Of a stretch of DNA of 64,000 nt, positions 8,529-16,457 are shown in pieces. This DNA comes from Micrococcales bacterium (GTDB lineage Bacteria; Actinomycetota; Actinomycetes; Actinomycetales; Cellulomonadaceae), in the NCBI GenBank assembly GCA_009785115.1, contig WQWY01000006.1, forward strand, positions 60,085-124,084. Direction: 5' to 3'. Under the pieces are notes generated by a model, which was given only the letters and a program-made list of their open reading frames with translations, ran no database searches and was not told the DNA's origin. Positions within the stretch are counted from its first letter, which is position 1; each line of letters begins with the position of its first letter. The position numbers and the translations under genes were made by a program.

Positions 8529-9446
8529 TCAGCCTTGCCAGGTGGTGGGCTGCTGGGCGGCGTCGAAGACGGCGGCGACGGTCTCGGGAGCGAGCGTCTC
8601 GGGCTGGGCGCGAAGCCATCGCCGCAGGTGCCTGCGGTCGAGCACGACCACCCCGACCGGCGGTGGCATCGTGGTGGACAGCGTCTCGGTGCCGACCATC
8701 ACGACCAGCGCGGTGACGGTCAGCCGGATCTGGCTCGCGGCCGACAGCAGCCGTTCGACGTGCTCCCTCTCGTGCAGGGCGGCGCGCACGTACGGCACCC
8801 GGGTGTCGTCCACGGTGATCGACCGGCCGCTCACCGAGACCTGCGCGCCGGGGTGCACCTTGACGGTCAGCGCGAACACGCCGCCAGGCCCGATGACGAG
8901 GTGGTCGCCCCCGCCGCCGTGCAGCACCTGCCAGAGCGGGTCGGCGCGGACGAGGTGGGCGATCTCGGCGGTGACCTTCCTGTCGCCGTCCGCGTCGGTG
9001 AGCGGCGGGTGGGGGGTGGGTGCTCCCGCCAGCAGGGCGGCGAGCGTCTCGGTCGGCGCTCGCCGTGGTCGGACCGTGCCTCTGCCCCGCGCCGCCAGCC
9101 CGCCTCGGGAGGCGGTGAGGTCGACCCAGATCCGCTCCGGGCCGGAGACGGGCCGCTCGACGGTGGTCGCCACGTCCTCATCCGTCCTGGGGGCGAGGGG
9201 GAGAGGGATCTCGTCGAGCGGGACGACGTCGGGGCGGGGTTCTTCTCCGGCGTCGCGCAGCGCCTGCTCGACCACGCCGCGGTGGTGCTCGGCGACGAGC
9301 ACGACCTCGCCGGTGGCCGTGTCGAGATAGCCGAGGGAGCCCCGCTGGTCGCTCACGTAGAGCCGCCGGTGGCCGTCCTCGTGCCACGGCGTCACCGTGA
9401 AGACGTCTAGCCCCGCTGCCACGAGCGGCCCCGTCGGTGCGTCCAC
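8529..9446 (-). CDS. NERD-like domain protein
   Basis: Unknown function, 305 residues from GTG 9446. Residues about 160-290 look like a NERD nuclease-related domain: LWQVLHGGGGDHLVIGPGGV, then FALTVKV, where the Lys falls at the usual NERD catalytic position, then a helix (ALHEREHVERLLSAA) and a second beta unit ending in VGVVVLDRRHLRRWL. The N-terminal third contains WHEDGHRRLYVSDQRGSLGYLD, a beta-rich stretch of no clear family. There is no signal peptide or membrane segment. The start is uncertain: no good Shine-Dalgarno precedes GTG 9446 and the frame is open to 9536. It is divergent from the cold-shock gene. Confidence 0.65.
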   Translation of the reverse strand: MDAPTGPLVAAGLDVFTVTPWHEDGHRRLYVSDQRGSLGYLDTATGEVVLVAEHHRGVVEQALRDAGEEPRPDVVPLDEIPLPLAPRTDEDVATTVERPVSGPERIWVDLTASRGGLAARGRGTVRPRRAPTETLAALLAGAPTPHPPLTDADGDRKVTAEIAHLVRADPLWQVLHGGGGDHLVIGPGGVFALTVKVHPGAQVSVSGRSITVDDTRVPYVRAALHEREHVERLLSAASQIRLTVTALVVMVGTETLSTTMPPPVGVVVLDRRHLRRWLRAQPETLAPETVAAVFDAAQQPTTWQG

Positions 9447-9522
9447 ATGACTGGCAGCGTAACAGTGGGTTATCAGCCTTGAGTCAGGCTCGCCCGGGAC
9501 TCGACAGGAGGGGCCTCTCGGG

Positions 9523-9552
9523 TTGCGGGCGAACATGTGTTCGCACTAAGGT
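9523..9552 (+). promoter_or_regulatory. Promoter with a LexA-like box in its spacer
   Basis: TTGCGG (9523-9528) and TAAGGT (9547-9552) are 18 bases apart. Inside the spacer lies GCGAAC-ATGT-GTTCGC (9529-9544), which fits the actinobacterial SOS box form CGAAC-N4-GTTCG. This is a promoter that LexA could block directly. The first recognisable gene downstream is the cold-shock gene 190 bp away, which has its own likely -10 (TACCCT near 9682). The same box could also affect the divergent NERD-like gene. No other gene is seen in 9447-9740. Confidence 0.45.
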
Positions 9553-9740
9553 GGCGGACGCGTCCGGCGCGGGGCACTGTGGACCGCGCCGGACGACCAA
9601 CCCTACGGCGTCCACCGTGCTCGCTCTCGGCAGACGAGCGGTCGGGCGTGCGGGTGAGCGTGGGACAGATGGCGCGGCACCGGTACCCTGGTGGCACGCT
9701 GCGTCCACTCGGGGCGCGTTCGACACACAGAGGTGCAAGG

Positions 9741-10124
9741 GTGCCCACCGGCAAGGTCAAGTGGTTCGACGCCGCGCGCGGGTTCGGCTTCATCGCCTCC
9801 GACGACGGCAGCGAGGTCTTCCTGCACGCCTCCGCGCTCCCCGACGGTGCCACCGCGCCCAAGCCTGGCACCCGCGTCGACTTCGGCGTGGCTGACGGCA
9901 AGCGTGGCCCGCAGGCGCTCGCGGTGACGGTGCTCGACCCGATGCCGTCCGTCGCCAAGGCCAAGCGTCGCCCCGCCGACGAGATGGCCGTGGTCGTCGA
10001 AGATCTCATCAAGGTGCTCGACCGGGTCGGCAACGACCTGCGTCGCGGGCGCTACCCCGAGAAGAGCCGAGCCACCCAGTACGCGCAGCTGCTGCGCGCG
10101 GTGGCCGACGACCTCGAGGCGTGA
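9741..10124 (+). CDS. Cold-shock domain protein with C-terminal extension
   Basis: Single-strand nucleic-acid binding protein of 127 residues. The N-terminal cold-shock domain shows KVKWFDAARGFGFI (RNP1) and EVFLHASAL (RNP2-like). The C-terminal half (DEMAVVVEDLIKVLDRVGNDL and on) is a helical extension seen in longer actinobacterial cold-shock proteins such as the mycobacterial CspB type. GTG 9741 is used because it starts the conserved MPTGKVKWF block and follows AGAGG; the longer open frame upstream is not protein-like. Its stop overlaps the next gene's start, so it is translationally coupled to the DUF3027 gene. Confidence 0.93.
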   Translation: MPTGKVKWFDAARGFGFIASDDGSEVFLHASALPDGATAPKPGTRVDFGVADGKRGPQALAVTVLDPMPSVAKAKRRPADEMAVVVEDLIKVLDRVGNDLRRGRYPEKSRATQYAQLLRAVADDLEA

Positions 10125-11212
10125 GCATGGCCAAGGACGCGGTGCTGGACCGGGCTGTCGACCTGGCTCGCCAGGCTGCCGAGGAGATCGCCGAGGAACC
10201 GACCGACGTCGGTGAGCACCTCGGTGTCACCTGGGAGTCGGAGCGTCTGGTCACCCACCGGTTCGCATGCGCCTCCCGCGGGTATCGCGGCTGGCACTGG
10301 ACGGTCACCCTGGCCCGCGTGCCACGGGGGCGCAGCGCCACGGTCTGCGAGGCGGTGCTGCTGCCTGGTGACGACGCGCTGCTGGCCAAGCCGTGGGTGC
10401 CGTGGGCCGAGCGTCTGCGCCCCGGTGACCTGGGCACGGGCGACGTGCTGCCGTTCCGGCCGGACGACCCGCGCCTGGTGCCCGGGTGGAAGCCGTCCGG
10501 CGACGACGAGACCGACCTGGTGGCGATCGAGGAGCTGGCCCTGGCCCGTGCCAGGGTGCTCTCCCCGGCGGGCCGTGACGAGGCCGCCGCCCGGTGGTAC
10601 CGGGGGTCGCACGGTCCCACGTCACCAGGTGCGCTGGCCGCCACGGCCGCGTGCGCGAGCTGTGGGTTCTTGGTGCCGATGGCCGGCGCCCTGGGCCAGG
10701 TGTTCGGGGTGTGCGCCAACGCGTGGTCCCCTGACGACGGTCGGGTCGTGAGCCTGGACCACGGCTGCGGCGCGCACTCGCAGACCGATGTCGAGCCGGG
10801 CCCTTCTCAGTGGCCCGCACCTGACCCTCTCATCGACGACGGTCTGGTCGAGGTGGTGACTCTCGACCGGTCGGACGAGACGTCGGCGGTCGAGGCCGCG
10901 GCGTCCGCCGAGGAGGTCGGCACGACCGAGGCGCAGGAGGGATCTGCTGCTGGGGTCGCTGAGTCGGCCGCGTCCGAGGACGCTGGTGTCATGACGAACA
11001 AGAACCCTGACGCGGAGCCCGCTGCCGACACCTCGTCGACCCGGTGGCTCGGTCCCGAGGACGCGCTGGCCGGCATCGCTCCTGCTGGTGCCTCGTCGTC
11101 GATCGCGAGCCGTACCTCGTGCCGACTGCCGTCGGCCGAGGCCGAGCCGCTCGAAGAAGCCGACGAGATGCCCGAGTCGTGCGAGAGCGCCAGCCCGCCT
11201 GACCAGGAGTGA
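10121..11212 (+). CDS. DUF3027 domain protein
   Basis: Actinobacterial protein of unknown function, 363 residues. The DUF3027-like part spans about 5-240, with VTHRFACASRGYRGWHWTVT, VLLPGDDALLAKPWVPW, the Cys pair in ACASCGF and a later conserved block ending CGAHSQTDV, suggesting a small metal site. Residues 245-363 are an acidic, Ala/Ser/Glu-rich tail without predicted fold. GTG 10121 overlaps the cold-shock stop by four bases; an ATG at 10127 is an alternative. The gene's stop in turn overlaps the next start. The csp-DUF3027-ATPase order recurs in actinobacteria and suggests a shared stress or RNA-related task, which is inference. Confidence 0.85.
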   Translation: MSMAKDAVLDRAVDLARQAAEEIAEEPTDVGEHLGVTWESERLVTHRFACASRGYRGWHWTVTLARVPRGRSATVCEAVLLPGDDALLAKPWVPWAERLRPGDLGTGDVLPFRPDDPRLVPGWKPSGDDETDLVAIEELALARARVLSPAGRDEAAARWYRGSHGPTSPGALAATAACASCGFLVPMAGALGQVFGVCANAWSPDDGRVVSLDHGCGAHSQTDVEPGPSQWPAPDPLIDDGLVEVVTLDRSDETSAVEAAASAEEVGTTEAQEGSAAGVAESAASEDAGVMTNKNPDAEPAADTSSTRWLGPEDALAGIAPAGASSSIASRTSCRLPSAEAEPLEEADEMPESCESASPPDQE

Positions 11213-14200
11213 GCCCCGACCCGTTCGGCACGGCGAGCCTGCGGGCCGCCGTCCTCGAGGCGTGGCGCGTCTCGCCGGCCAGGTTCCGGGAGGACGCCAA
11301 CACCGAGGAAGACCACGCTCGTGGCTACTATCGCGACCGCGTGCTGGTGGACCTCGCGCAGAACGCCGCCGACGCCGCCGTCGCCGCGGGCGCGCCGGGC
11401 CGGCTGCTGATCCGGCTGGGCCATGATGCCGAGGGCGCTGTGCTGGTGGTCGCCAACACCGGGGCCCCGCTGGACGCCGCCGGGGTCGCCGCGCTGGCCT
11501 CGATGCGGGCTTCGGCCAAGAGGGACGTGACCGGCCAGGTCGGCCGCTTCGGGGTCGGGTTCGCCGCGGTGCGCGCCGTCTCCGACGAGATCGAGGTGCG
11601 CTCGACCACAGGTACCGTCAGCTTCTCCTCGGCCGCGACCCGTGCGCTGCTGGCCGACGCCCCGGAGGTGCTGGCGGCCGAGGTGGCCCGACGTGGTGAC
11701 CGGCTGCCCGTCCTGCGCCTTCCCCTGGCAGGCGGCTCCGGGCTCTCGTCGGGGTCTGGCCTCGACGGGGTCTACGACACCGTGGTGGTCGCCCGGCTGC
11801 GCGACGACGAGGCCGTGGCGGCGGTACGAGCCCAGATGGCCGAGGTCGGAGACCCGCTGCTGCTCGCGCTGCCCGGGCTGGCCGAGATCGTCGTCGAGCT
11901 GCCTGACGCCCCGCCTCGGTGCGTCGCCGACGCGGAGGACCGCTGGGTGGTCCGCACCGCGACCGGGACCCTGGACGCCGCGCTCCTCGCTGACCGGCCG
12001 GTCGAGGAGCGCGACCGCACCGGCTGGCGTGTGACGTGGGCGTTCCCTCGTACGCAGGCGCCTCTGGCTCGCGCCGACCTGACCTCGTCGCGGACCGGCC
12101 TGCCCCTGCCGTCGGAGGCGTCGGCCCTGCCTCGGGTGATCTGCGCCCCGACCCCCACCGACGACCCCTGCTCGCTGCCCGCGCTGCTGGTCGCGACCCT
12201 GCCGCTGGACCCTACGCGCCGTCGGGTCGCGGCGAGCACCGCCACCGAGGCGGTCCTCGCCCACGCCGCCGAGGTCTACGCCGCGCTCGCGGCCGACCTG
12301 GCGGCGGACGGCGGCGACGTGGCAGCCCTGGTGCCGACCGGTCTGGCGTCCGGAGAGCTCGACGCCCGGCTGCGCGACCTCGTGGTCGCCGCGCTGCGAC
12401 GGACGCCGGTGCTCGCCGGTCCGCACGGCCTGCGGGAGCCCGAGCGAGCCGTCGCCCTGGCAGGTGCCGACCCCCGGCTCGTCCGTGCGCTGGCTCGATG
12501 GGTGCCCGCGCTGGTCTTCTCGTCCCAAGGTGGGACGGCGCCCCTGCGTGCCCTGGACGTGCCGGTGCGCGGGCTGGCCGAGGTGGTCGAGGCCCTGCCT
12601 GCCGACCCTGGGCCGTGGGTCGAGCTGTACGACGCGCTCGCGTCGGTGCTGCCCGAGCAGAAGGAGGAGCTCGGGGCGCTCCCTGTGCCGCTGGCCGACG
12701 GTCGGGTGGTACGTGGTGCGCGAGGGGTCGTCCTGCTCGACGCCCCGTTGGCGGACCGGCTCTCCCCGAGCACGCTCACGGCCCTGGGGGAGTGGGGGGT
12801 GCGGGTGGTCGACCCCGCCTCCGCTCACCCGGTGCTCGAACGGCTGGGAGCGACCGCCGCGACCGTCCCCAGCCTCCTGGCCTCCGCACAGGTCCGCGAC
12901 GCGGTCGTGCGGAGGCAGGACGACCCGGACGGTGACGGCCTCGGTGCTGTGGCGGCCGCTGTGGTCGAGATGGTCGGGCTCGACCTGCCAGAGCCTGGGA
13001 GCGCCGTCCTCGGTCTGGTCGAGCTGCCCGCGTTCGACGGCGAGCCGACGCCCGCGCACGGGCTGGTGCTTCCCGGTTCGCTCGCGCACCGGCTGTACGA
13101 CGAGCGCGTGCTCGCCCCGGTCGCTGCCGCTGTGGTCGAGCGCCTGGGAGAGCCGGTGCTGAGCGCGCTGGGTGTGCGTGCGGGCCCTGTGGTGGTGCGG
13201 GTGCCCGAGGTGGTGGCCGACCCGTCAGCAGATCTGGACGGCACCGACGACGCCGCGCTGCTGGCCTCTGGTCTCGACGGCTGGGAGAGCTACCTGGCGT
13301 ACCTGGCCGAACGTCTCGGGCCAGGTGCGTGGGTGGGCGACGTGCGGTGCGTCGCGGACCTGGACGCGGTGGCCCCCGACGCCTGGCCGGCGATGCTGGC
13401 GACGTCGGCGGGCGACCGCGACCTGCGCTCTGCCCTGCTGGACCCGGTCCGCACCCCGGAGGGGTCGGCGTCGTCGTACGCCCTCTGGTGGTTGACGCGT
13501 CGGGCCGGGCTGGGCCTGGGTGCGCCGTTCGCGCTGGGTTCTCCGGCAGCACCAGGCTCTCAGGTGCTGCCTGGTTCTCAGGTGCTCCAGGGCTGGCTGC
13601 CCGGCCGGCCTCCCGTGCTGTCTGGTCTGGACGACGAGGTGTGCCAGGCCCTCGGCGGGGTCCGTCACGCGGGCGATCTGGGTCTGTCGGGCTGGGCCCA
13701 GGTGCTGGCAGGGATCCCGGCGGGCGAGACGGTAGACCTGAGCAGGGCTGTCGAGGTGTGGCGCTCGCTCGCGTCCCTGGCCGGGGAGCCGGGCGGCGGG
13801 CCGTCGGACGTGCGCGACCCTGGCGGTCCTCACCCTCTGGAGGTGCTGCCCGCGCTGGTCGGCCCGGGGCGAGCGGTGCTGGTGCACGCCGACGAGGTCG
13901 TCGTCGCTGGCACGCCGATGTGGTGCCAGCGCACCGACCTGGGCGCGGTGCTCCCCGCCCCGGCGCGGACGGCACCCGCGCTGGCCACGCTGCTCGACCT
14001 GCCGCTGGCCGGTGACACCGCCGCCGGGGACGTCGACACCGAGGGCACGCCCGAGCCGGTCCCGGCCGAGGCCGCCGCGCTCGTCGACGTCCCCGAGGTC
14101 TGGTACCTGCACGACGAGCTCGTCGTCGACGGCTGCGACGTCGAGTGGTGGGTCGACACCGACAACCAGGTGCACGCCGTCCACCTGGCGGGCCTGGCTG

Positions 14201-14325
14201 CCGCCCTGGCCCAGGTCTCTGGTCGCTGGTCCGCTCGCTGGGCCCTCGAGGCGATCCTCACGGACCCCTCCCGGACCCCCGAGGTCACCCTCGACCGGGC
14301 GATCGCCGACGACCGCGACGGCTGA
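11209..14325 (+). CDS. Sacsin/HSP90-like N-terminal ATP-binding protein
   Basis: Large cytoplasmic protein of 1038 residues with a GHKL-type ATPase domain in about residues 15-190. Seen: LVDLAQNAADA (N box), VVANTGAPLDAAGV (G1 region) and GQVGRFGVGFAAVRAV (G2 lid), as in the sacsin N-terminal repeat and HSP90. The remaining 850 residues are Leu/Ala/Val-rich with no recognised domain and include short repeats such as PGSQVLPGSQVLQGW. GTG 11209 overlaps the DUF3027 stop by four bases. It is likely a chaperone-like ATPase working with DUF3027; substrate unknown. Confidence 0.85.
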   Translation: MSPDPFGTASLRAAVLEAWRVSPARFREDANTEEDHARGYYRDRVLVDLAQNAADAAVAAGAPGRLLIRLGHDAEGAVLVVANTGAPLDAAGVAALASMRASAKRDVTGQVGRFGVGFAAVRAVSDEIEVRSTTGTVSFSSAATRALLADAPEVLAAEVARRGDRLPVLRLPLAGGSGLSSGSGLDGVYDTVVVARLRDDEAVAAVRAQMAEVGDPLLLALPGLAEIVVELPDAPPRCVADAEDRWVVRTATGTLDAALLADRPVEERDRTGWRVTWAFPRTQAPLARADLTSSRTGLPLPSEASALPRVICAPTPTDDPCSLPALLVATLPLDPTRRRVAASTATEAVLAHAAEVYAALAADLAADGGDVAALVPTGLASGELDARLRDLVVAALRRTPVLAGPHGLREPERAVALAGADPRLVRALARWVPALVFSSQGGTAPLRALDVPVRGLAEVVEALPADPGPWVELYDALASVLPEQKEELGALPVPLADGRVVRGARGVVLLDAPLADRLSPSTLTALGEWGVRVVDPASAHPVLERLGATAATVPSLLASAQVRDAVVRRQDDPDGDGLGAVAAAVVEMVGLDLPEPGSAVLGLVELPAFDGEPTPAHGLVLPGSLAHRLYDERVLAPVAAAVVERLGEPVLSALGVRAGPVVVRVPEVVADPSADLDGTDDAALLASGLDGWESYLAYLAERLGPGAWVGDVRCVADLDAVAPDAWPAMLATSAGDRDLRSALLDPVRTPEGSASSYALWWLTRRAGLGLGAPFALGSPAAPGSQVLPGSQVLQGWLPGRPPVLSGLDDEVCQALGGVRHAGDLGLSGWAQVLAGIPAGETVDLSRAVEVWRSLASLAGEPGGGPSDVRDPGGPHPLEVLPALVGPGRAVLVHADEVVVAGTPMWCQRTDLGAVLPAPARTAPALATLLDLPLAGDTAAGDVDTEGTPEPVPAEAAALVDVPEVWYLHDELVVDGCDVEWWVDTDNQVHAVHLAGLAAALAQVSGRWSARWALEAILTDPSRTPEVTLDRAIADDRDG

Positions 14326-14352
14326 GCGCGCTCAGGCCCGTGCCGGGGGTGC

Positions 14353-14595
14353 TCAGGCGGGTGGTGGCTGCGCCGCTGAGGGACGGTGGCGATACCCCCA
14401 GCGGAGGACGAGCGCGCCGATCAGGAGGCCGGCGGCGCAGGTGGCGGGGGCCACCGGGTCGAGGTGACCTGTCAGGGCGAGCACCCCCGTGACAACCAGC
14501 CCGAGACCCCAGAGCGCCAGCCCGGTCCAGGCGATGGCCACCATGTCGACATCCAGCACCGGCGGTGCCGGTCGCAGCTCTCGTCTCTCGCCCAC
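14353..14595 (-). CDS. DUF2530 small membrane protein
   Basis: An 80-residue protein with two transmembrane helices (WTGLALWGLGLVVTGVLALT and a second, CAAGLLIGALVLRWGY), a short PPVLDVDMVAIAW lead and a Pro-rich tail. This matches the actinobacterial DUF2530 family in size and layout. It converges with the sacsin-like gene 27 bp away. Function is unknown. ATG 14595 is the only sensible start. Confidence 0.8.
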   Translation of the reverse strand: MGERRELRPAPPVLDVDMVAIAWTGLALWGLGLVVTGVLALTGHLDPVAPATCAAGLLIGALVLRWGYRHRPSAAQPPPA

Positions 14596-14631
14596 GCCCC
14601 CACCCTACGACCCCGAGGCCGGCTCCTCGCC

Positions 14632-14690
14632 TCGTCGGGGTCCTCGCCGCCTCGTCGGGCGTCTCCGCCAGACCGGCGAGGACCCGACGA
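14632..14690 (-). terminator. Large hairpin after the flgN-HDOD operon
   Basis: Arms at 14632-14649 and 14674-14690 pair over 17 positions with one bulge (TCGTCGGGGTCCTCGCCG against CGGCGAGGACCCGACGA). It lies between the stop of the EAL/HDOD gene and the start of the DUF2530 gene, so it can end the minus-strand flagellar operon. It shares sequence blocks with the hairpin at 208-242. Confidence 0.65.
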
Positions 14691-14730
14691 CATGGCGGGA
14701 CGAGGAGAGAGGGGCGAGGCGGGGTGAAGG

Positions 14731-15936
14731 TCAGGAGGAGGGGTCGACGGCCAGGGAGGAGGCGATGGTGAGAGCCTCGGGGACGGCGGCCAGGAGGGCG
14801 GCGGAGACGTCGTGAGGGTCCCGGCCGGCGGCCAGGACGCCCATCATGTCGTTGGCCTCGTGGGCGACGATGGCGGCCAGGGCGTCGCCCAGGGGGCCGG
14901 CGTGGAAGAACAGCGCGTCGGCGACCTCCTGGGAGACCCCGGTGCGCGAGACCAGCGACTCGAGGGCGAGGTGGCGCTGCTCGGCCACCGCCGAGAGCAG
15001 GCCGACGGTGTAGCCGGCGTCCGAGCCGGCCAGGTCCCAGCAGGCCAGCGCACGCGTGAGGATCGCCCACAGCTCGGAGACGGTCGACGGTCTGGAGCTG
15101 ACCAGCGCCGCGACCGCCAGGGCCGCCAGGTGGTGCTGGCCGACCAGGACGACGGCCTGCCGCACCGAGTCGATCTCGCGCGGCAGCCCGAACGCCGAGG
15201 AGTTCACCAGGTGCAGCACCCGCACCGTGAGCATCGGGTCGGCCGCGACCAGGCCGATCACCGCGGCCTGGTCCACGGGCTCGTCGGACAGCAACGCCAT
15301 GAGCTCCAGCACCTGGAGCTCTCCGGCGGAGAACTCCCGCGTCAGCACGTCGCCGCCGCGCTCGAACATCGGGCCCTGGAGCAGGTCGACCCCGGCGGCC
15401 ACCGCCTTGTCGATGTCGGCGCGGGAGTCGGCGTGCTCGGCGATCACCGTGGCGCCGGCGTCGTGGGCGCGCTGGACGAGCGCGGCCAGGTCCTCGACGT
15501 CGGCCGTGGCGGAGACCTTGACGATGTGGATGTCCACGAGCAGGGCGTCCTGCTCAGGGCTGCCCGTGTAGTCGCCGAGCACCATCCGGGTGCCGACCGC
15601 GCCCAGGCGGGAGACGTGGGTGGAGACCTCGGGGTCTGACGCCATCGTGCCGGGCAGCTCGAGCACTACCTCGACACCGTCGGTGGTCAGACGCTGAGCC
15701 CCGGAGAGGATGCGGGGGGTGCAGCGCACGAGCAGCGGGCGGTCACCGGCGAGCGCCGCCAGGTCCAGCAGGGCGTACTCGGTCTCGATGGCCCGGTCGA
15801 GACGGGCCGGGTCGGGGGCCGGCGCGTCGGGGTCGAGGTTCGGCACGTGCTCGGCCCGGATCGCCCAGGCGAACACGGAACGGTCGGGGTGGACGACGGG
15901 CTGACGGACGATGGCGGGAGTGCTCCAACGTCGCAT
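14731..15936 (-). CDS. Degenerate EAL plus HDOD signalling protein (first of three)
   Basis: A YuxH/CdgJ-type protein of about 401 residues. Residues 1-190 follow an EAL (cyclic-di-GMP phosphodiesterase) fold: VRQPVVHPDRSVFAWAIRAE, ETEYALLDL, VEVVLELPG and QGPMFERGG in place of QGYLF, but the metal-binding EAL, DDFG and KxD residues are missing, so it should be inactive. Residues about 200-350 form an HDOD domain (AADPMLTVRVLHLVNSSAFG, IDSVRQAVVLVG). It is last in the flgN operon, 62 bp after fliW. ATG 15936 follows GAGGAGG; ATG 15963, with its own GGAGGAG, is nearly as good. Likely a motility regulator by protein contact. Confidence 0.85.
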   Translation of the reverse strand: MRRWSTPAIVRQPVVHPDRSVFAWAIRAEHVPNLDPDAPAPDPARLDRAIETEYALLDLAALAGDRPLLVRCTPRILSGAQRLTTDGVEVVLELPGTMASDPEVSTHVSRLGAVGTRMVLGDYTGSPEQDALLVDIHIVKVSATADVEDLAALVQRAHDAGATVIAEHADSRADIDKAVAAGVDLLQGPMFERGGDVLTREFSAGELQVLELMALLSDEPVDQAAVIGLVAADPMLTVRVLHLVNSSAFGLPREIDSVRQAVVLVGQHHLAALAVAALVSSRPSTVSELWAILTRALACWDLAGSDAGYTVGLLSAVAEQRHLALESLVSRTGVSQEVADALFFHAGPLGDALAAIVAHEANDMMGVLAAGRDPHDVSAALLAAVPEALTIASSLAVDPSS

Positions 15937-15998
15937 CGGAACCTCCTCGTGAACGTCAGTCATGGTCTCCTCCACCCTGGTGCGTCGTCTGCGCCCGC

Positions 15999-16457
15999 TC
16001 AGCCCACCACCGGTGCTCGGAGCGGGTGGTCCCCGTCGAGGACCACCTGTGCAGCATGCCCCGTGGCCGGGTCGATCACCAGCGGTGCGAGCAGGTTGGC
16101 GGTCGGGACCTCGCCGTCGGCGTCCGCGGGACGCACCACCACGAACAGCACCCGTTGCGCCCCGTCGTCGAGGGTCCCCGCGGGGATCTCGGGGGCGTAG
16201 GTCGGGAAGAACACGTGCGGGCTCACCAGGAACAGACGGATCTGAGGACCGTCGAGCGGGTTGCTGCGGATCGTGAACAGCACGCCGAGGTCGTCCAGGG
16301 CCTGGAGGTCGTAGGCCGTGCGACCGGGCAGGCCGAGCAGAGGTTCGACCAGGTCGAGGCGGCTCGGGACGGCGCGCACGCCGTCGGGGGTGGCCACGGA
16401 CAGCTCGTCTGCTCGTGGTTCCACGGTCGTGGTCCTTCGCGTGGTCTTCACGCTCAC
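15999..16457 (-). CDS. fliW: Flagellar assembly factor FliW
   Basis: FliW binds flagellin and, in Bacillus, the translational repressor CsrA, linking free flagellin to its own translation. The 152-residue product has an N-terminal extension of about 30 residues, then family blocks GLPGRTAYDLQALDD, LFTIRSNPLDG, FFPTYAPEIP and the strongly conserved ANLLAPLVIDPATGHAAQVV. The start overlaps the flgL stop by four bases. No csrA gene is found in this window, so its partner here may be flagellin alone or a csrA elsewhere. Confidence 0.93.
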   Translation of the reverse strand: MSVKTTRRTTTVEPRADELSVATPDGVRAVPSRLDLVEPLLGLPGRTAYDLQALDDLGVLFTIRSNPLDGPQIRLFLVSPHVFFPTYAPEIPAGTLDDGAQRVLFVVVRPADADGEVPTANLLAPLVIDPATGHAAQVVLDGDHPLRAPVVG

